From contig CAJYJO010000019.1 in NCBI GenBank assembly GCA_913774845.1, positions 1-64,000 of the forward strand: DNA of 64,000 bases, in the 5' to 3' direction. The notes beneath the pieces are model-generated. The model was not told the DNA's origin and did no database searches. It was given only the letters and a program-made list of their open reading frames with translations. The position numbers were made by a program, and so were the translations under genes. The stretch comes from an uncultured Microbacterium sp. Its GTDB lineage: Bacteria; Actinomycetota; Actinomycetes; Actinomycetales; Microbacteriaceae. Below, in pieces: positions 34,003 to 43,773 of this stretch (position 1 is the first letter of the stretch; each line of letters starts with the position of its first letter).

Positions 34003-34776
34003 TCAGACGTGCCGGCCGATGCGGCGGGCGAGTTCGGCGGCGGTCCCGGATGCCGCGGACGCCAACGCCGTGACGTCACGCTCGGGGCCGTCGGCGGGCC
34101 AGGTGATCGCGACGGCCGCGGCGGGCCACCCGGCGTGATCGAGCACCGCGGCGGCCACCGATCGGAAGCCGGGCGTGACCTCGCCGTTCTCGCTCGCGTG
34201 ACCCTCGGCCCGCACGAGCCGCAGCACCTCGCGCAGCTCGCGCGGGCTCGCGGGGCCGAGAGCGTGCCGCTGCGTGAGGGCGGTGGCATCCGGGAACAGC
34301 GCCCGCACCTGCTCGCGGGGGAGCGCGGCGAGCATCGCCCGGCCCGTCGCGGTGAGGTGCGCGGGAAGGCGCACGCCCACATCGGTGACCAGCGCGGGAC
34401 GGCGCGGGGCGCGCTCTTCGACGATGTACAGCACGTCGCGCCCGGCCAGCACGGCGAGGTGCGCGCTCTCGCCGACGCGGTCCGACAGCCCCGCCAGCAG
34501 GGGTCGACCGAGCCGGGCGAGCGGCTGCTGTCGCGCGTATCCGCCGCCGAGTTCGAAGGCCGCCGTCCCGAGCCCCCAGCGCCGGTCGCCGGGGAGGTGG
34601 ACGACGTATCCGTGCTGCTCGAGGGTCGCGAGCAGGTGGTAGACGCTCGAACGGGGGATGTCGAGGGTCGACGAGATCGACTGCGCGGCCACCGGACCGG
34701 GCTGGCGCGCGAGGAAGGAGAGGATCCGCAGCGTCTGGTCGGCGGCGGGCACCTGCGGGCGCGGAATGTCTGGCAT
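34003..34776 (-). CDS. IclR-family regulator, probable hut regulator
   Basis: A 257-residue regulator. The winged HTH comes first (LRILSFLARQPGPVAAQSIS, then SVYHLLATLEQHGYVVHLPG), followed by the IclR effector domain with SAHLAVLAGRDVLYIVEE and LTATGRAMLAALP. It is divergent to hutH. An inverted repeat CTGGCAT/ATGCCAG overlaps its own start codon, so autoregulation and control of hutHUI are likely. The effector may be urocanate, inferred from other hut systems. An in-frame GTG 9 nt upstream is an alternative start. Confidence 0.92.
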   Translation of the reverse strand: MPDIPRPQVPAADQTLRILSFLARQPGPVAAQSISSTLDIPRSSVYHLLATLEQHGYVVHLPGDRRWGLGTAAFELGGGYARQQPLARLGRPLLAGLSDRVGESAHLAVLAGRDVLYIVEERAPRRPALVTDVGVRLPAHLTATGRAMLAALPREQVRALFPDATALTQRHALGPASPRELREVLRLVRAEGHASENGEVTPGFRSVAAAVLDHAGWPAAAVAITWPADGPERDVTALASAASGTAAELARRIGRHV

Positions 34777-34795
34777 GACAGACACAGGATGCCAG
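34770..34795. promoter_or_regulatory. Candidate IclR operator (inverted repeat)
   Basis: CTGGCAT and ATGCCAG are 7-bp arms separated by 12 bp. The first arm contains the IclR start codon. Placed in the hutH divergent region. Confidence 0.55.
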
Positions 34796-34837
34796 AACCT
34801 CGTCGTCGCGCGACAGTCCGCGCGATGGAATCGGCGT

Positions 34838-36397
34838 ATGAATGCGAGCGTCACCGTCGGAGCGAATCCCCTCACCCCCCAGGAGGCGGTTTCCGTCGCC
34901 CGCCACGGCGCGCGAGTGGACGTGGACGCCGACGCGCTGCAGCGCGTCGCCGACACCCGCTCGCTCATCGAGGGACTGGCCGACGATCCGCAGCCGCACT
35001 ACGGCATCTCGACCGGGTTCGGCGCTCTCGCGACGACCTTCATCGCCGAGGACCGCCGGGCTCAGCTGCAGGCGAGCCTCATCCGCTCGCACGCCGCGGG
35101 GACCGGCGCCGAGGTGGAGCGCGAGGTGATCCGCGCTCTCATGCTGCTGCGCCTGCAGACCCTCGCCACCGGACGCACCGGCGTCCGCCCCCTCGTCGTC
35201 GAGACCTACGCGGCCCTGCTGAACGCCGGGATCACCCCGGTCGTGCGCGAGTACGGCTCGCTCGGCTGCTCGGGCGACCTGGCGCCGCTGTCGCACGTGG
35301 CCCTCGCCGTCATGGGCGAGGGGGAGGTGCGCGATGCCGCCGGGGAGCTGCGACCCGCCGCCGAGGCCCTCGCCGCCGCGGGGATCGAGCCGGTCGCCCT
35401 CCGCGAGAAGGAGGGTCTCGCGCTCATCAACGGCACCGACGGCATGCTCGGCATGCTGCTGCTGGCCCTGCACGACCTCGAGATGCTGCTCACCACGGCC
35501 GATGTCTCGGCGGCGATCTCGATCGAGTCGCAGCTGGGGACGGATGCCGTGTTCGCGGCCGACCTCATGGCGCTGCGTCCGCAGCTCGGTCAGGCCGACT
35601 CGGCCGCCAACCTCCGCTCCTTCCTCGCCGGGTCGCCGATCGTGGCGAGCCACCGCGGCCCCGAGTGCACGCGCGTGCAGGACGCCTACTCGCTGCGCTG
35701 CACCCCGCAGGTGCACGGGGCCGCGCGCGACACGATGACCCACGCGGCGCAGATCGCCGAGCGCGAGCTGGCATCCGCCGTCGACAACCCCGTCGTCACG
35801 GTCGACGGGCGCGTCGAGTCGAACGGCAACTTCCACGGCGCCCCGGTGGCGTACGTGCTCGACTTCCTCGCCATCGCGGTCGCCGACATCGCCTCGATGT
35901 CGGAGCGCCGCACCGATCGGGCGCTCGACGTCGCGCGCAGCAACGGGCTGCCGCCGTTCCTCGCCGACGAGGTGGGGGTCGACTCGGGCCTGATGATCGC
36001 GCAGTACGCCGCCGCCGGAATCGTGTCGGAGCTCAAGCGCCTCGCCGCCCCCGCCTCGGTCGACTCGATCCCCTCGAGCGCCATGCAGGAGGACCACGTC
36101 TCGATGGGATGGGCCGGTGCCCGCAAGCTGCGCCGCGCGATCGACGGTCTCGCCCGTGTGCTGGCGATCGAGGTGCTGACCGGATGCCGCGCCCTCGACC
36201 TGCGCGCCCCGCTCGAGCCCGCGGCGGCCACCGGAGCCGTCCGCGACCTGGTGCGCACGCGCGTGCAGGGCCCCGGGCCCGACCGATTCGTGTCGCCCGA
36301 GATCGAGGCGGTGACCGAGCTCGTCGCCTCGGGAGCCGTGGCCCGCGCCGCTCTCGCGCACACCCAGCCCACCCCCGCCCGAACCGTCACCGCGTAG
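34838..36397 (+). CDS. hutH: Histidine ammonia-lyase
   Basis: A 519-residue enzyme that deaminates L-histidine to trans-urocanate. The MIO prosthetic-group segment reads GSLGCSGDLAPLSHVAL, so the cyclising triad is Cys-Ser-Gly instead of the more common Ala-Ser-Gly; I recall the same variant in actinobacterial HutH. Other motifs are YGISTGFGALATTFI near the N-terminus, ESNGNFHGAPVAYVLDFLAI, and SAMQEDHVSMGWAGA. First gene of the hutHUI cluster; 45 bp to hutU. Confidence 0.96.
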   Translation: MNASVTVGANPLTPQEAVSVARHGARVDVDADALQRVADTRSLIEGLADDPQPHYGISTGFGALATTFIAEDRRAQLQASLIRSHAAGTGAEVEREVIRALMLLRLQTLATGRTGVRPLVVETYAALLNAGITPVVREYGSLGCSGDLAPLSHVALAVMGEGEVRDAAGELRPAAEALAAAGIEPVALREKEGLALINGTDGMLGMLLLALHDLEMLLTTADVSAAISIESQLGTDAVFAADLMALRPQLGQADSAANLRSFLAGSPIVASHRGPECTRVQDAYSLRCTPQVHGAARDTMTHAAQIAERELASAVDNPVVTVDGRVESNGNFHGAPVAYVLDFLAIAVADIASMSERRTDRALDVARSNGLPPFLADEVGVDSGLMIAQYAAAGIVSELKRLAAPASVDSIPSSAMQEDHVSMGWAGARKLRRAIDGLARVLAIEVLTGCRALDLRAPLEPAAATGAVRDLVRTRVQGPGPDRFVSPEIEAVTELVASGAVARAALAHTQPTPARTVTA

Positions 36398-36442
36398 CCG
36401 ACCCGCGCACCCCACCCCGCTTCGATCGAAGGAGATCACGCC

Positions 36443-38128
36443 ATGACCGACACGCTGAACCCGCCGCAGACCGCGCCCGCCGGCCCGGCATCCGTCATCC
36501 GCGCACCGCGCGGCAACACGCGCACCGCGAAGAGCTGGGGCGCCGAGGCTGCCAAGCGCATGCTCATGAACAACCTCGACCCCGAGGTCGCGGAGCGTCC
36601 CGACGACCTCGTCGTCTACGGCGGCACCGGGAAGGCGGCGCGGTCGTGGGCGGCGTACGACGCGATCGTGCGGACGCTCGACGAGCTCGAACCCGACGAG
36701 ACGCTGCTCGTGCAGTCCGGCAAGCCGGTCGGTGTGTTCCGCACTCACGAGTGGGCGCCGCGCGTGCTCATCGCCAACTCGAACCTCGTGGGCGACTGGG
36801 CGACCTGGCCGGAGTTCCGCCGCCTCGAGGAGCTCGGGCTCACGATGTACGGGCAGATGACGGCCGGGTCGTGGATCTACATCGGCACGCAGGGCATCCT
36901 CCAGGGCACGTACGAGACCTTCGCCGCGGTCGCCCGCGCGCTCGACCGAACCTCGCTCGCCGGCACCCTGACCCTCACCGCCGGCTGCGGCGGCATGGGC
37001 GGGGCGCAGCCGCTCGCGGTCACGATGAACGGGGGAGCGGTGCTCATCGTCGACGTCGACCGCACGCGCCTCGACCGCCGTGTCGCCCACGGCTACCTCG
37101 ACGAGGTCGCCGCCGACCTCGAGTCCGCGATCGAGCGGGTGAGCGCCGCACGCGAGGCGGGTGAGGCGCTGTCGGTGGGCGTCGAGGGCAACGCAGCCGA
37201 GATCTTTCCGGAGCTGCTCGCCCGTGGCATCCGCATCGACATCGTCACCGATCAGACGAGCGCGCACGATCCGCTGTCGTACCTCCCGATCGGGACCTCG
37301 GTCGAGGACTGGCGCGCCGAGGCCGCGCGCGACCCCGAGGACTTCACCCGTCGCTCCCGCGAGAGCATGGCGGCGCACGTCGCGGCGATGGTCGGATTCC
37401 AGGATGCCGGAGCGGCGGTGTTCGACTACGGCAACTCGATCCGCCGCGAGGCGGAGCTCGGCGGGTACGACCGCGCCTTCGCGTTCCCGGGGTTCGTGCC
37501 GGCCTACATCCGTCCGTTGTTCGCCGAGGGCAAGGGACCGTTCCGCTGGGTCGCGCTGTCCGGCGACCCCGAGGACATCGCCAAGACCGACCGCGCCGTG
37601 GCCGAGCTGTTCCCCGAGGACGCGGCCCTGCACCGCTGGCTCGACAAGGCGGGGACGCAGGTGCATTTCGAGGGACTGCCCGCGCGCATCTGCTGGCTCG
37701 GCTACCAGGAGCGCCACCTCGCGGGCCTGAAGTTCAACGAGATGGTCGCCTCCGGGGAGCTCTCGGGGCCGATCGTGATCGGGCGCGACCACCTCGATGC
37801 GGGCTCGGTCGCCTCGCCGTACCGCGAGACCGAGGCCATGGCCGACGGCTCCGACGCGATCGCGGACTGGCCGCTGCTGAACGCGCTGCTGAACACCGCG
37901 AGCGGAGCGTCGTGGGTCTCGATCCACCACGGCGGCGGCGTCGGGATCGGCCGCAGCATCCACGCCGGGCAGGTGTGCGTCGCCGACGGCACGGAGCTCG
38001 CCGCCGAGAAGCTCGCGCGCGTGCTCGTCAACGACCCCGGCACGGGCGTGATGCGGCACGTGGATGCCGGCTACGACCGCGCCCGCGAGGTCGCGGCCGA
38101 GCGCGGACTGACGGTGCCGATGTGGTGA
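36443..38128 (+). CDS. hutU: Urocanate hydratase
   Basis: This 561-residue NAD-dependent enzyme converts urocanate to imidazolonepropionate. Motifs: [18 protein letters not shown], the [17 protein letters not shown] glycine-rich NAD site, the [20 protein letters not shown] segment, and [19 protein letters not shown] near the C-terminus. AAGGAGATCACGCC gives a good ribosome site. Length is normal (about 555). The stop overlaps a possible GTG start of hutI. Confidence 0.97.
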   Translation: MTDTLNPPQTAPAGPASVIRAPRGNTRTAKSWGAEAAKRMLMNNLDPEVAERPDDLVVYGGTGKAARSWAAYDAIVRTLDELEPDETLLVQSGKPVGVFRTHEWAPRVLIANSNLVGDWATWPEFRRLEELGLTMYGQMTAGSWIYIGTQGILQGTYETFAAVARALDRTSLAGTLTLTAGCGGMGGAQPLAVTMNGGAVLIVDVDRTRLDRRVAHGYLDEVAADLESAIERVSAAREAGEALSVGVEGNAAEIFPELLARGIRIDIVTDQTSAHDPLSYLPIGTSVEDWRAEAARDPEDFTRRSRESMAAHVAAMVGFQDAGAAVFDYGNSIRREAELGGYDRAFAFPGFVPAYIRPLFAEGKGPFRWVALSGDPEDIAKTDRAVAELFPEDAALHRWLDKAGTQVHFEGLPARICWLGYQERHLAGLKFNEMVASGELSGPIVIGRDHLDAGSVASPYRETEAMADGSDAIADWPLLNALLNTASGASWVSIHHGGGVGIGRSIHAGQVCVADGTELAAEKLARVLVNDPGTGVMRHVDAGYDRAREVAAERGLTVPMW

Positions 38129-38157
38129 GCGGTGTCGGGCGGCCCGGTGCCCGTCCG

Positions 38158-39381
38158 GTGAGCGTTCCGGACGGGTTCCTTCTGACGAACATCGGCGAAC
38201 TGACGACGAACGTCGCCGTCGACGGTGATCGGTGCGGAACGCTCCGCGACGCAGCGGTGCTCGTCGAGGGCGGGCGCGTGGTGTGGACCGGACCTGCGGC
38301 CCGGGTTCCGGATGCCGCCCGCCCCGGCTCCGCGGAGTCCGCAGCCGCGCGCGGCGGCGCGCCGGCGGTCGAGGTGATCGACGCCGGCGGCCGGGCGGTG
38401 GTTCCGGGGTTCGTCGACAGTCACACCCACCTCGTCTTCGGCGGCGACCGCGCCGAGGAGTTCGCGGCGCGCATGGCCGGGGAACCGTACGCCGCGGGGG
38501 GCATCCGCACGACCGTCGGTGCCACGCGAGCCGCGACCGACGACGAGCTGCGCGCACGCCTCGGGGGCTTCGTCGCGGAAGCCCGCGCCCAGGGGACGAC
38601 GACGCTCGAGATCAAAACGGGCTACGGTCTCGACGTCGAGACCGAGACACGGCTCGCGCGGCTCGCGGCGGAGGTCACCGACGAGGTCACCTTCCTCGGA
38701 GCGCACGTCGTCCCGCCCGAGTTCGCCGACCGCGCCGACGACTACGTCGACCTCGTCGCCGGCGACATGCTGGCCGCGGTCGGCCCGCACGCCCGGTGGG
38801 TCGACGCGTTCTGCGAGACCGGGGCCTTCTCGCCCGCGCAGAGTCGGCGCGTGCTCGAGGCGGGCCGTGCGGCGGGGCTCGGCATCCGGATGCACGGCAA
38901 CCAGCTCGGGTACGGCGAGGGGGTCGCCCTCGCCGTGGCGTTGGGAGCGGCCGCCGTCGATCACTGCACCTACCTGAGCGACGACGACGTCGTCGCGCTC
39001 GCCGGATCCGACACCGTGGCGACGCTGCTGCCGGGCGTGGAGTTCTCGACGCGGCAGCCGTACCCCGACGCGCGTCGCCTCCTCGATGCCGGGGTGACCG
39101 TCGCCCTCGCGAGCGACTGCAACCCCGGGTCGAGCTTCACCACCTCGATGCCGCTGATGATCGCTCTCGCCGTGCGCGAGATGGGAATGACCCCCGCCGA
39201 GGCGCTGTGGGCGGCGACCGCCGGGGGAGCCCGGGCGCTGCGACGCGACGACGTCGGGGCGATCGCTCCCGGCGCGCGCGCCGACCTCGTGCTGCTCGAC
39301 GCCCCCACGCGGGTGCACCTGGCCTATCGGCCGGGCGTCCCGCTCGTGCGGCGGGTGTGGAAGGACGGCGTCGAGGCCTGA
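38158..39381 (+). CDS. hutI: Imidazolonepropionase
   Basis: A 407-residue amidohydrolase that opens the imidazolone ring to give formimidoylglutamate. Metal site: [19 protein letters not shown], then [45 protein letters not shown] and [20 protein letters not shown] at 38158 fits the family N-terminus (LLTNIGEL soon after); GTG at 38125 overlapping the hutU stop (GTGA) would add 11 residues. The 3' end faces the convergent sixA gene, with a small GACGCC/GGCGTC hairpin between. Confidence 0.95.
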   Translation: MSVPDGFLLTNIGELTTNVAVDGDRCGTLRDAAVLVEGGRVVWTGPAARVPDAARPGSAESAAARGGAPAVEVIDAGGRAVVPGFVDSHTHLVFGGDRAEEFAARMAGEPYAAGGIRTTVGATRAATDDELRARLGGFVAEARAQGTTTLEIKTGYGLDVETETRLARLAAEVTDEVTFLGAHVVPPEFADRADDYVDLVAGDMLAAVGPHARWVDAFCETGAFSPAQSRRVLEAGRAAGLGIRMHGNQLGYGEGVALAVALGAAAVDHCTYLSDDDVVALAGSDTVATLLPGVEFSTRQPYPDARRLLDAGVTVALASDCNPGSSFTTSMPLMIALAVREMGMTPAEALWAATAGGARALRRDDVGAIAPGARADLVLLDAPTRVHLAYRPGVPLVRRVWKDGVEA

Positions 39382-39406
39382 TGACGCCGACGAGACCCGC
39401 GCGGCG

Positions 39407-39871
39407 TCAGGGCGTGAACAGCTCGAACTCGTCGGGCGGGGCGGCATCCACGTCGTCCCACGTACCCTCGTGCCACGTGAACACCGCCACGGCGCAGGTC
39501 ACCATGCGCTCGTCGCGGTCGGCGAGGCGCGAGACCAGCGCGCTCATCCCGGGGTCGTGGGCGACGATCATGACCTCGTCCGACCCGGCTGCGCGTGCCG
39601 CCTGGAGCAGAGCGTCGGGCGCGGCGAGGTAGAGGTCGGCGTTCTCGGCCACGTCGACGTCGAAGGCGCGTGCGAAGGCCTCGGCCGTCTCCCGGGCGCG
39701 GACGGCGCTGCTCGAGAGCAGTACCTCGGGCCGCACCCCCGCGCGCAGCAGCGTGCGGGCCATCGCGGGGGCGTCGTGCCGGCCGCGGTCGTTGAGCGGC
39801 CGGTCGTGGTCGTCGAGCCCCTCGTCGGCCCAGTCCGACTTCGCGTGGCGTGCGAGCACGAGTTGGATCAT
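39407..39871 (-). CDS. SixA-type histidine phosphatase
   Basis: A 154-residue phosphatase of the histidine-phosphatase superfamily. The active-site motif LVLARHAKSDW gives RHxK(S/D), followed by the DHDRPLNDRG segment, the second Arg in SSSAVRARETAEAF, and the second catalytic His in VAHDPGMSALV. Actinobacterial SixA-like proteins are annotated as phosphohistidine phosphatases; the substrate is unknown. Its ATG overlaps the hutG stop (ATGA). Confidence 0.92.
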   Translation of the reverse strand: MIQLVLARHAKSDWADEGLDDHDRPLNDRGRHDAPAMARTLLRAGVRPEVLLSSSAVRARETAEAFARAFDVDVAENADLYLAAPDALLQAARAAGSDEVMIVAHDPGMSALVSRLADRDERMVTCAVAVFTWHEGTWDDVDAAPPDEFELFTP

Positions 39872-40797
39872 CGTCTTTCCCCCATTCCTGCCAGGAGCTC
39901 CAGGACGCACAGCGCGGCCAGACGCACGGTGCGGGCGTCATCGGTGTCGGCGGTGGCGTCGACCTCGACGATGTCGGCGCTGACGACACCGGGGTCTCTC
40001 GCGAGACCGCGCACGAGCGCACGCAGCTCCCAGGCCGCGAGGCCGCCGGGAACGCTCGCCGGGCACCCGGGGGCGACGGCGCGGTCGCACACGTCGACGT
40101 CGACGTCGACGTGGATGCCCCCGGGGACGCCGTCCGTGTCGGTGGCGGGGCCGCCCCGGCCGCCCGCGATACGGAGGGCTTCGGCGACGACCGCGTCGAT
40201 GCCCCGGCGCCGGACCTCGTCGAGCGTGATGACGGTGATCCCGGCGTCGGCGGCGCGGCGGGCGTACGCGGCGGAGTTGGCGAAGTCGGCGATGCCGATC
40301 TGCACGATCCGCCGCGGGTCGAGACCGTCGGCGATGAGGCGTCGCACCGGCGAGCCGTTGGACTCTCCGTCGCGAAGGTCGAAGTGCGCGTCGAGGGTGA
40401 TGAGCCCGCGCGCCCCGCGGCCCTGCGCCACCGCGTAGGTCGCGGAGTTGTCGCCACCGAGCGCGATCACCAGGCGAGCGCTGTCGAGCTCGCGGACCGC
40501 CGCCCGCACGCGCTCCTCGCCGTCGCGGCCGTCGGGCTCGGCGACGTCGCCGGCGTCGGCGATGCGCAGCGTCTCGTTCAGGTCGACCGCGGGCGGGCCG
40601 ATGAGCGTGGGGGAGTACCGCCGCAGCGCCTCGCGGACGGCGGCGGGGGTCTCACCGGCACCCGTGGGCGACAACGACGTGCGCCAGGCGGGGACGCCGA
40701 GGAGCACGGCATCCCATCCGGCGTCGTCGCCGCCGGGATGCGGCGTCGGCCAGTCGCCGGCGCGCGGCCAGAGGGGATCGACGGACAGGGCGCTCAT
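39868..40797 (-). CDS. hutG: Formimidoylglutamase / ureohydrolase-family protein
   Basis: A 309-residue arginase-family hydrolase expected to split N-formimidoylglutamate to glutamate and formamide, the last step of this hut route. Dinuclear manganese motifs: ALGGDNSATYAV (the usual GGDHS has Asn for His), LDAHFDLRDGE, and HVDVDVDVCDRAVAPGCPAS. The Asn change removes one metal ligand position, which I believe occurs in other actinobacterial members. It converges on hutHUI rather than being in it. Agmatinase-like activity is the alternative. Confidence 0.8.
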   Translation of the reverse strand: MSALSVDPLWPRAGDWPTPHPGGDDAGWDAVLLGVPAWRTSLSPTGAGETPAAVREALRRYSPTLIGPPAVDLNETLRIADAGDVAEPDGRDGEERVRAAVRELDSARLVIALGGDNSATYAVAQGRGARGLITLDAHFDLRDGESNGSPVRRLIADGLDPRRIVQIGIADFANSAAYARRAADAGITVITLDEVRRRGIDAVVAEALRIAGGRGGPATDTDGVPGGIHVDVDVDVCDRAVAPGCPASVPGGLAAWELRALVRGLARDPGVVSADIVEVDATADTDDARTVRLAALCVLELLAGMGERR

Positions 40798-41147
40798 GCG
40801 GCCACGTACGCCCAGGCATGGCGACCGCTCGCCAGCACCACTGACGCGCGGCGGTACAGCGACACCTCGTACTCGTCGGCGGCGTCGAGCTCGTCGGCGG
40901 TCAGCAGCAGGACCTTCCCGAAGACCCGGTCGAGCGGATCGTCGGTGCGGCGGAGGACGGGGTGCGCGTCTGCGCTCGAGGGTTGTCCGAGGCCGTCGTC
41001 GCCGCCGTCGGTCCACTCGAGGCGGTAGCCGGGGAGGGCGTCGTCGATGCCCGCGACGCGGCGGCCGAACATGTCGAGCTGCATGTCGGGCCGCTGCAGT
41101 CGCCCGTAGGTGAAGAGGGACTCCGCCGTCCCCGAAGCGTCGCTCAC
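40794..41147 (-). CDS. Gamma-glutamylcyclotransferase-like protein
   Basis: A 117-residue GGCT-like beta-barrel protein. The N-terminal FTYGRLQRPDMQLDMFGR matches the YGxL substrate loop, and the later LTADELDAADEYEVSLYRR gives the Glu/Tyr region of AIG2/GGACT proteins. It could remove gamma-glutamyl groups from amines or peptides; function in this context is not known. Start at 41147 is set by TAGCGT 7 nt upstream. Its stop overlaps the hutG start (ATGA), so the three minus-strand genes form one operon. Confidence 0.85.
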   Translation of the reverse strand: MSDASGTAESLFTYGRLQRPDMQLDMFGRRVAGIDDALPGYRLEWTDGGDDGLGQPSSADAHPVLRRTDDPLDRVFGKVLLLTADELDAADEYEVSLYRRASVVLASGRHAWAYVAA

Positions 41148-41154
41148 GTCGCCC

Positions 41155-41160
41155 ACGCTA
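41155..41160 (-). promoter_or_regulatory. Putative -10 (TAGCGT), leaderless type
   Basis: On the minus strand TAGCGT is followed by 7 nt and then GTG at 41147. This would drive the GGCT-like, hutG and sixA genes. Confidence 0.55.
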
Positions 41161-41224
41161 CCCACCGCGCCACGGGCCGGGGAGACGCCACGCGAAGGAC
41201 GCTGCCCGGTTTCGACGACGGCGC

Positions 41225-42499
41225 TCACGAGCCCCACGTGAGGTGGGCGACCGTGAAGATCACCAGCCCGGCCAGAGCACCCACGATCGTGCCGTTCAAG
41301 CGGATGTACTGCAGGTCGCGGCCGACCATGAGCTCGATCTTCTCGGTGGTCTCGTCGGCATCCCAGCGTTCGACCGTGTCGGTGATGATCGACGCGATGT
41401 CGTGCCGATAGCGGCCGACGACGAAGACCGCCGCGTCGGTGACCCAGCCGTCGACCCGCTTCTGCAGCGTCTCGTCGCGCTGCAGGCGCACGCCGACCTC
41501 GGCCAGGGCCTGCGATGCCCGCCGGCGCAGCGCGCTGTCGGGATCGGCGAGCGAGCGCAGCAGACCGGACTTCGCGGTGTTCCATGCATCGGCCGCGAGC
41601 TGACGCACCCGTGGGCTGTCGAAGATCGCGGCCTTGGCCTCTTCGAGGCGCACCATGGTGGCGGGATCGTGCTGCAGGTTGTCGGCGAGGCGGGCGAGGT
41701 AGCCGTCGATGGCCCCGCGCGCCTGATGGCGCGGGTCGGCGCGGACGGCGTCGATGAACTGCACGGCCTCGCGATAGACGGTGTCGTCGACCAGCCGCGC
41801 CGCCACCCCCGGCACCCAGGCCGGGAGCCGTCGCGAGACGAGCCCCTGGAACGTCTCGCGGTTGTTGACCAGCCAGACGGCGATGTTGTCGAAGGCGAGG
41901 TCGACGGCACCGTGGTGGGCGCCGGTCTCGATCACCCGCCCGAGCCACCCGCCGATCGACGGGCCCCAATCGGGGGAGAGCAGGTGCTCGCGCGCCAGGT
42001 CTTCGATGAGGCCCTGCACGTCGTCGTCGTCGAGCGCCGTGAGGATGCTCGAGGCGAGGGTCGCGCCCTCGGCGGCCACGCGGTCGGCGTGCGCGGGCTC
42101 GGCCAGCCATGCGCCGGCGCGCGACGAGAGGGGCGTCGACTCGAGCTTCGTGCGGACGACGTCGCCCTCGAGGAAGTTCGTCTCGACGAACTCGCCCAGC
42201 TGGCGGCCGATCTCGTCTTTGCGGCGCGGGATGATCGCCGTGTGCGGGATGGGCAGGCCCAGGGGATGCCGGAACAGCGCCGTCACCGCGAACCAGTCGG
42301 CCAGGGCGCCCACCATGCCGCCCTCCGCGGCGGCGCGCACGTACTGCAGCCACTCGACCTCGCGCTGCAGGGGGAACGAGACGGCGAAGATCAGCGCCAT
42401 ACCCAGCAGCGCCCCGAGCGCGACGCCCTTCATGATGCGCAGCGCCCGGCGGCGCTCCTGGTCGGCGGGGCTGAGCGCGACGGTGGGTGTGCGCGCCAT
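41225..42499 (-). CDS. DUF445 family membrane-anchored protein
   Basis: A 424-residue protein with an N-terminal hydrophobic helix (about residues 25-46), a DUF445 signature (AAAEGGMVGALADWFAVTALF then PIPHTAIIPRRKDEIG), a long helical middle and a C-terminal membrane segment (IVGALAGLVIFTVAHL). The family (YjiN-like) has no established function. Its ATG overlaps the acyl-CoA dehydrogenase stop by one base. Confidence 0.92.
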   Translation of the reverse strand: MARTPTVALSPADQERRRALRIMKGVALGALLGMALIFAVSFPLQREVEWLQYVRAAAEGGMVGALADWFAVTALFRHPLGLPIPHTAIIPRRKDEIGRQLGEFVETNFLEGDVVRTKLESTPLSSRAGAWLAEPAHADRVAAEGATLASSILTALDDDDVQGLIEDLAREHLLSPDWGPSIGGWLGRVIETGAHHGAVDLAFDNIAVWLVNNRETFQGLVSRRLPAWVPGVAARLVDDTVYREAVQFIDAVRADPRHQARGAIDGYLARLADNLQHDPATMVRLEEAKAAIFDSPRVRQLAADAWNTAKSGLLRSLADPDSALRRRASQALAEVGVRLQRDETLQKRVDGWVTDAAVFVVGRYRHDIASIITDTVERWDADETTEKIELMVGRDLQYIRLNGTIVGALAGLVIFTVAHLTWGS

Positions 42500-43659
42500 C
42501 AGCCGGTCACCGGTCCGAGCCAGGTCGCCGCGGCGGTGGAGTGCGCGGACTCGGCGTCGGAAGGATGGAACATGCCGGCCAGGACGTCGCGGTAGAGCCT
42601 GCTCAGCTCGTTCTGCGTGAAGTAGGCCGCGCCGCCCCCGACGAGGACGGCGTCGTCGACCACCGCTTTCGCCATGACGACGGCGCGGTGTTTGACCCCG
42701 GCGAGGAGCGAGAACCAGCGGCCGCCGTGGTCGACCAGCGCGTCGACGTCGTGCGCGAGCGAGGCCAGCTGCGCAGGCAGGGCATCGTAGGCGAGGGCCA
42801 TGTCGGCGACGCGCCAGCGGATGTCGGGGTCGTTCGCGTACGTGGTGCCCGACTTCTTCGAGCGGCGCGAGGTCGCGGCCGCGACGGCCAGGTCGAGCGC
42901 GCGACGCGCGATGCCGGTGTACACCGACGCCAGCAGGATCTCGAACACCGCGAAGATGCCGAACACCAGGGGGTCGGGCTGCGGCCCCGGGGGCAGTCTC
43001 CGGACCACGCGGTGGGCGGGGGCGTGCGCTCCGCGCAGCTCGGTCGTGCGGCTCTGCGTGCCGCGCATGCCCAGGGTGTCCCAGTCGTCGCGCGTGATGA
43101 CCGCGTCGCTGCGATCGAGGAACGCGAACACCATCTGCGGGGCGTCGGGTGAGCTGGTGTCGAGACCGTGCACCCCGAGGTGGTGCCACACCGGCGACAG
43201 CGAGGTGAAGATCTTCGTGCCCGTGAACGTGTAGCCGCCCGCGCCGTCGGGCTCGGCCGCGGTGTCGCTGCCGAACAGCACGAGGTCGTTGCCGGCCTCG
43301 CTGATGCCGAACGCGAACACCTCGCCCGCCGCCGCTCCCTTCTGCACGAACGCGAGGTCGTCGATGCCCCGGTCGCTCAGCACCTTGGCTACGCCCGTCC
43401 ACACCAGGTGCATGTTGACCGCGAGCGCCGTCGCCGGAGCCGCGCCCGCCAGCCGCTGCTGCAGGACCGACGCCTCGGCGAGGCTCAGCCCCCCACCGCC
43501 GCGCTCGGCCGGAACCAGGATGCCGAGGTACCCCGCGGCGCGGAGCTCGTCGAGGTCGTCGTGCGGGAACGTGTTCTCGCGGTCGTGCACGACGGCTCGT
43601 TCGCGGATGCGCGCGAGGAGGTCGTCGGGCAGATACCGAGCCGGATCGAACGGGGTCAT
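42499..43659 (-). CDS. Acyl-CoA dehydrogenase family protein
   Basis: A 386-residue flavoprotein of the acyl-CoA dehydrogenase superfamily. N-terminal helical domain (YLGILVPAERGGGGLSLAEA), middle beta domain with the FAD contacts (FAFGISEAGNDLVL, then YTFTGTKIFTSLSPVW), and a C-terminal four-helix domain (EILLASVYTGIARRALDLAV). No obvious CoA-specific catalytic Glu can be assigned from the sequence. Start at 43659, where CAGAAT is 7 nt upstream. Substrate unknown. Confidence 0.9.
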   Translation of the reverse strand: MTPFDPARYLPDDLLARIRERAVVHDRENTFPHDDLDELRAAGYLGILVPAERGGGGLSLAEASVLQQRLAGAAPATALAVNMHLVWTGVAKVLSDRGIDDLAFVQKGAAAGEVFAFGISEAGNDLVLFGSDTAAEPDGAGGYTFTGTKIFTSLSPVWHHLGVHGLDTSSPDAPQMVFAFLDRSDAVITRDDWDTLGMRGTQSRTTELRGAHAPAHRVVRRLPPGPQPDPLVFGIFAVFEILLASVYTGIARRALDLAVAAATSRRSKKSGTTYANDPDIRWRVADMALAYDALPAQLASLAHDVDALVDHGGRWFSLLAGVKHRAVVMAKAVVDDAVLVGGGAAYFTQNELSRLYRDVLAGMFHPSDAESAHSTAAATWLGPVTG

Positions 43660-43672
43660 GGCATCCATTCTG
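43656..43672 (-). repeat. Inverted repeat arm overlapping a start codon
   Basis: On the minus strand CAGAATGGATGCCATGA. The same 17 bases occur on the plus strand at 43757-43773, across the start of the divergent gene. Confidence 0.7.
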
Positions 43673-43756
43673 CTCGTGACCGCCGACATCGCGGTCGGGG
43701 GTGACAAGAGCCCGCGCGACCCGGACTCTCCGCGTCCGCCTCCCGCGCACCGCCCC

Positions 43757-43773
43757 CAGAATGGATGCCATGA
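43757..43773 (+). repeat. Inverted repeat arm overlapping a start codon
   Basis: CAGAATGGATGCCATGA, the inverted partner of 43656-43672. The hexamer CAGAAT may serve as a -10 for each gene. Confidence 0.7.

Noticed and set aside
39383-39408. Terminator between hutI and sixA
   Set aside because: A GACGCC/GGCGTC stem exists but is short, with a long loop, and overlaps the sixA stop; not listed as a feature.
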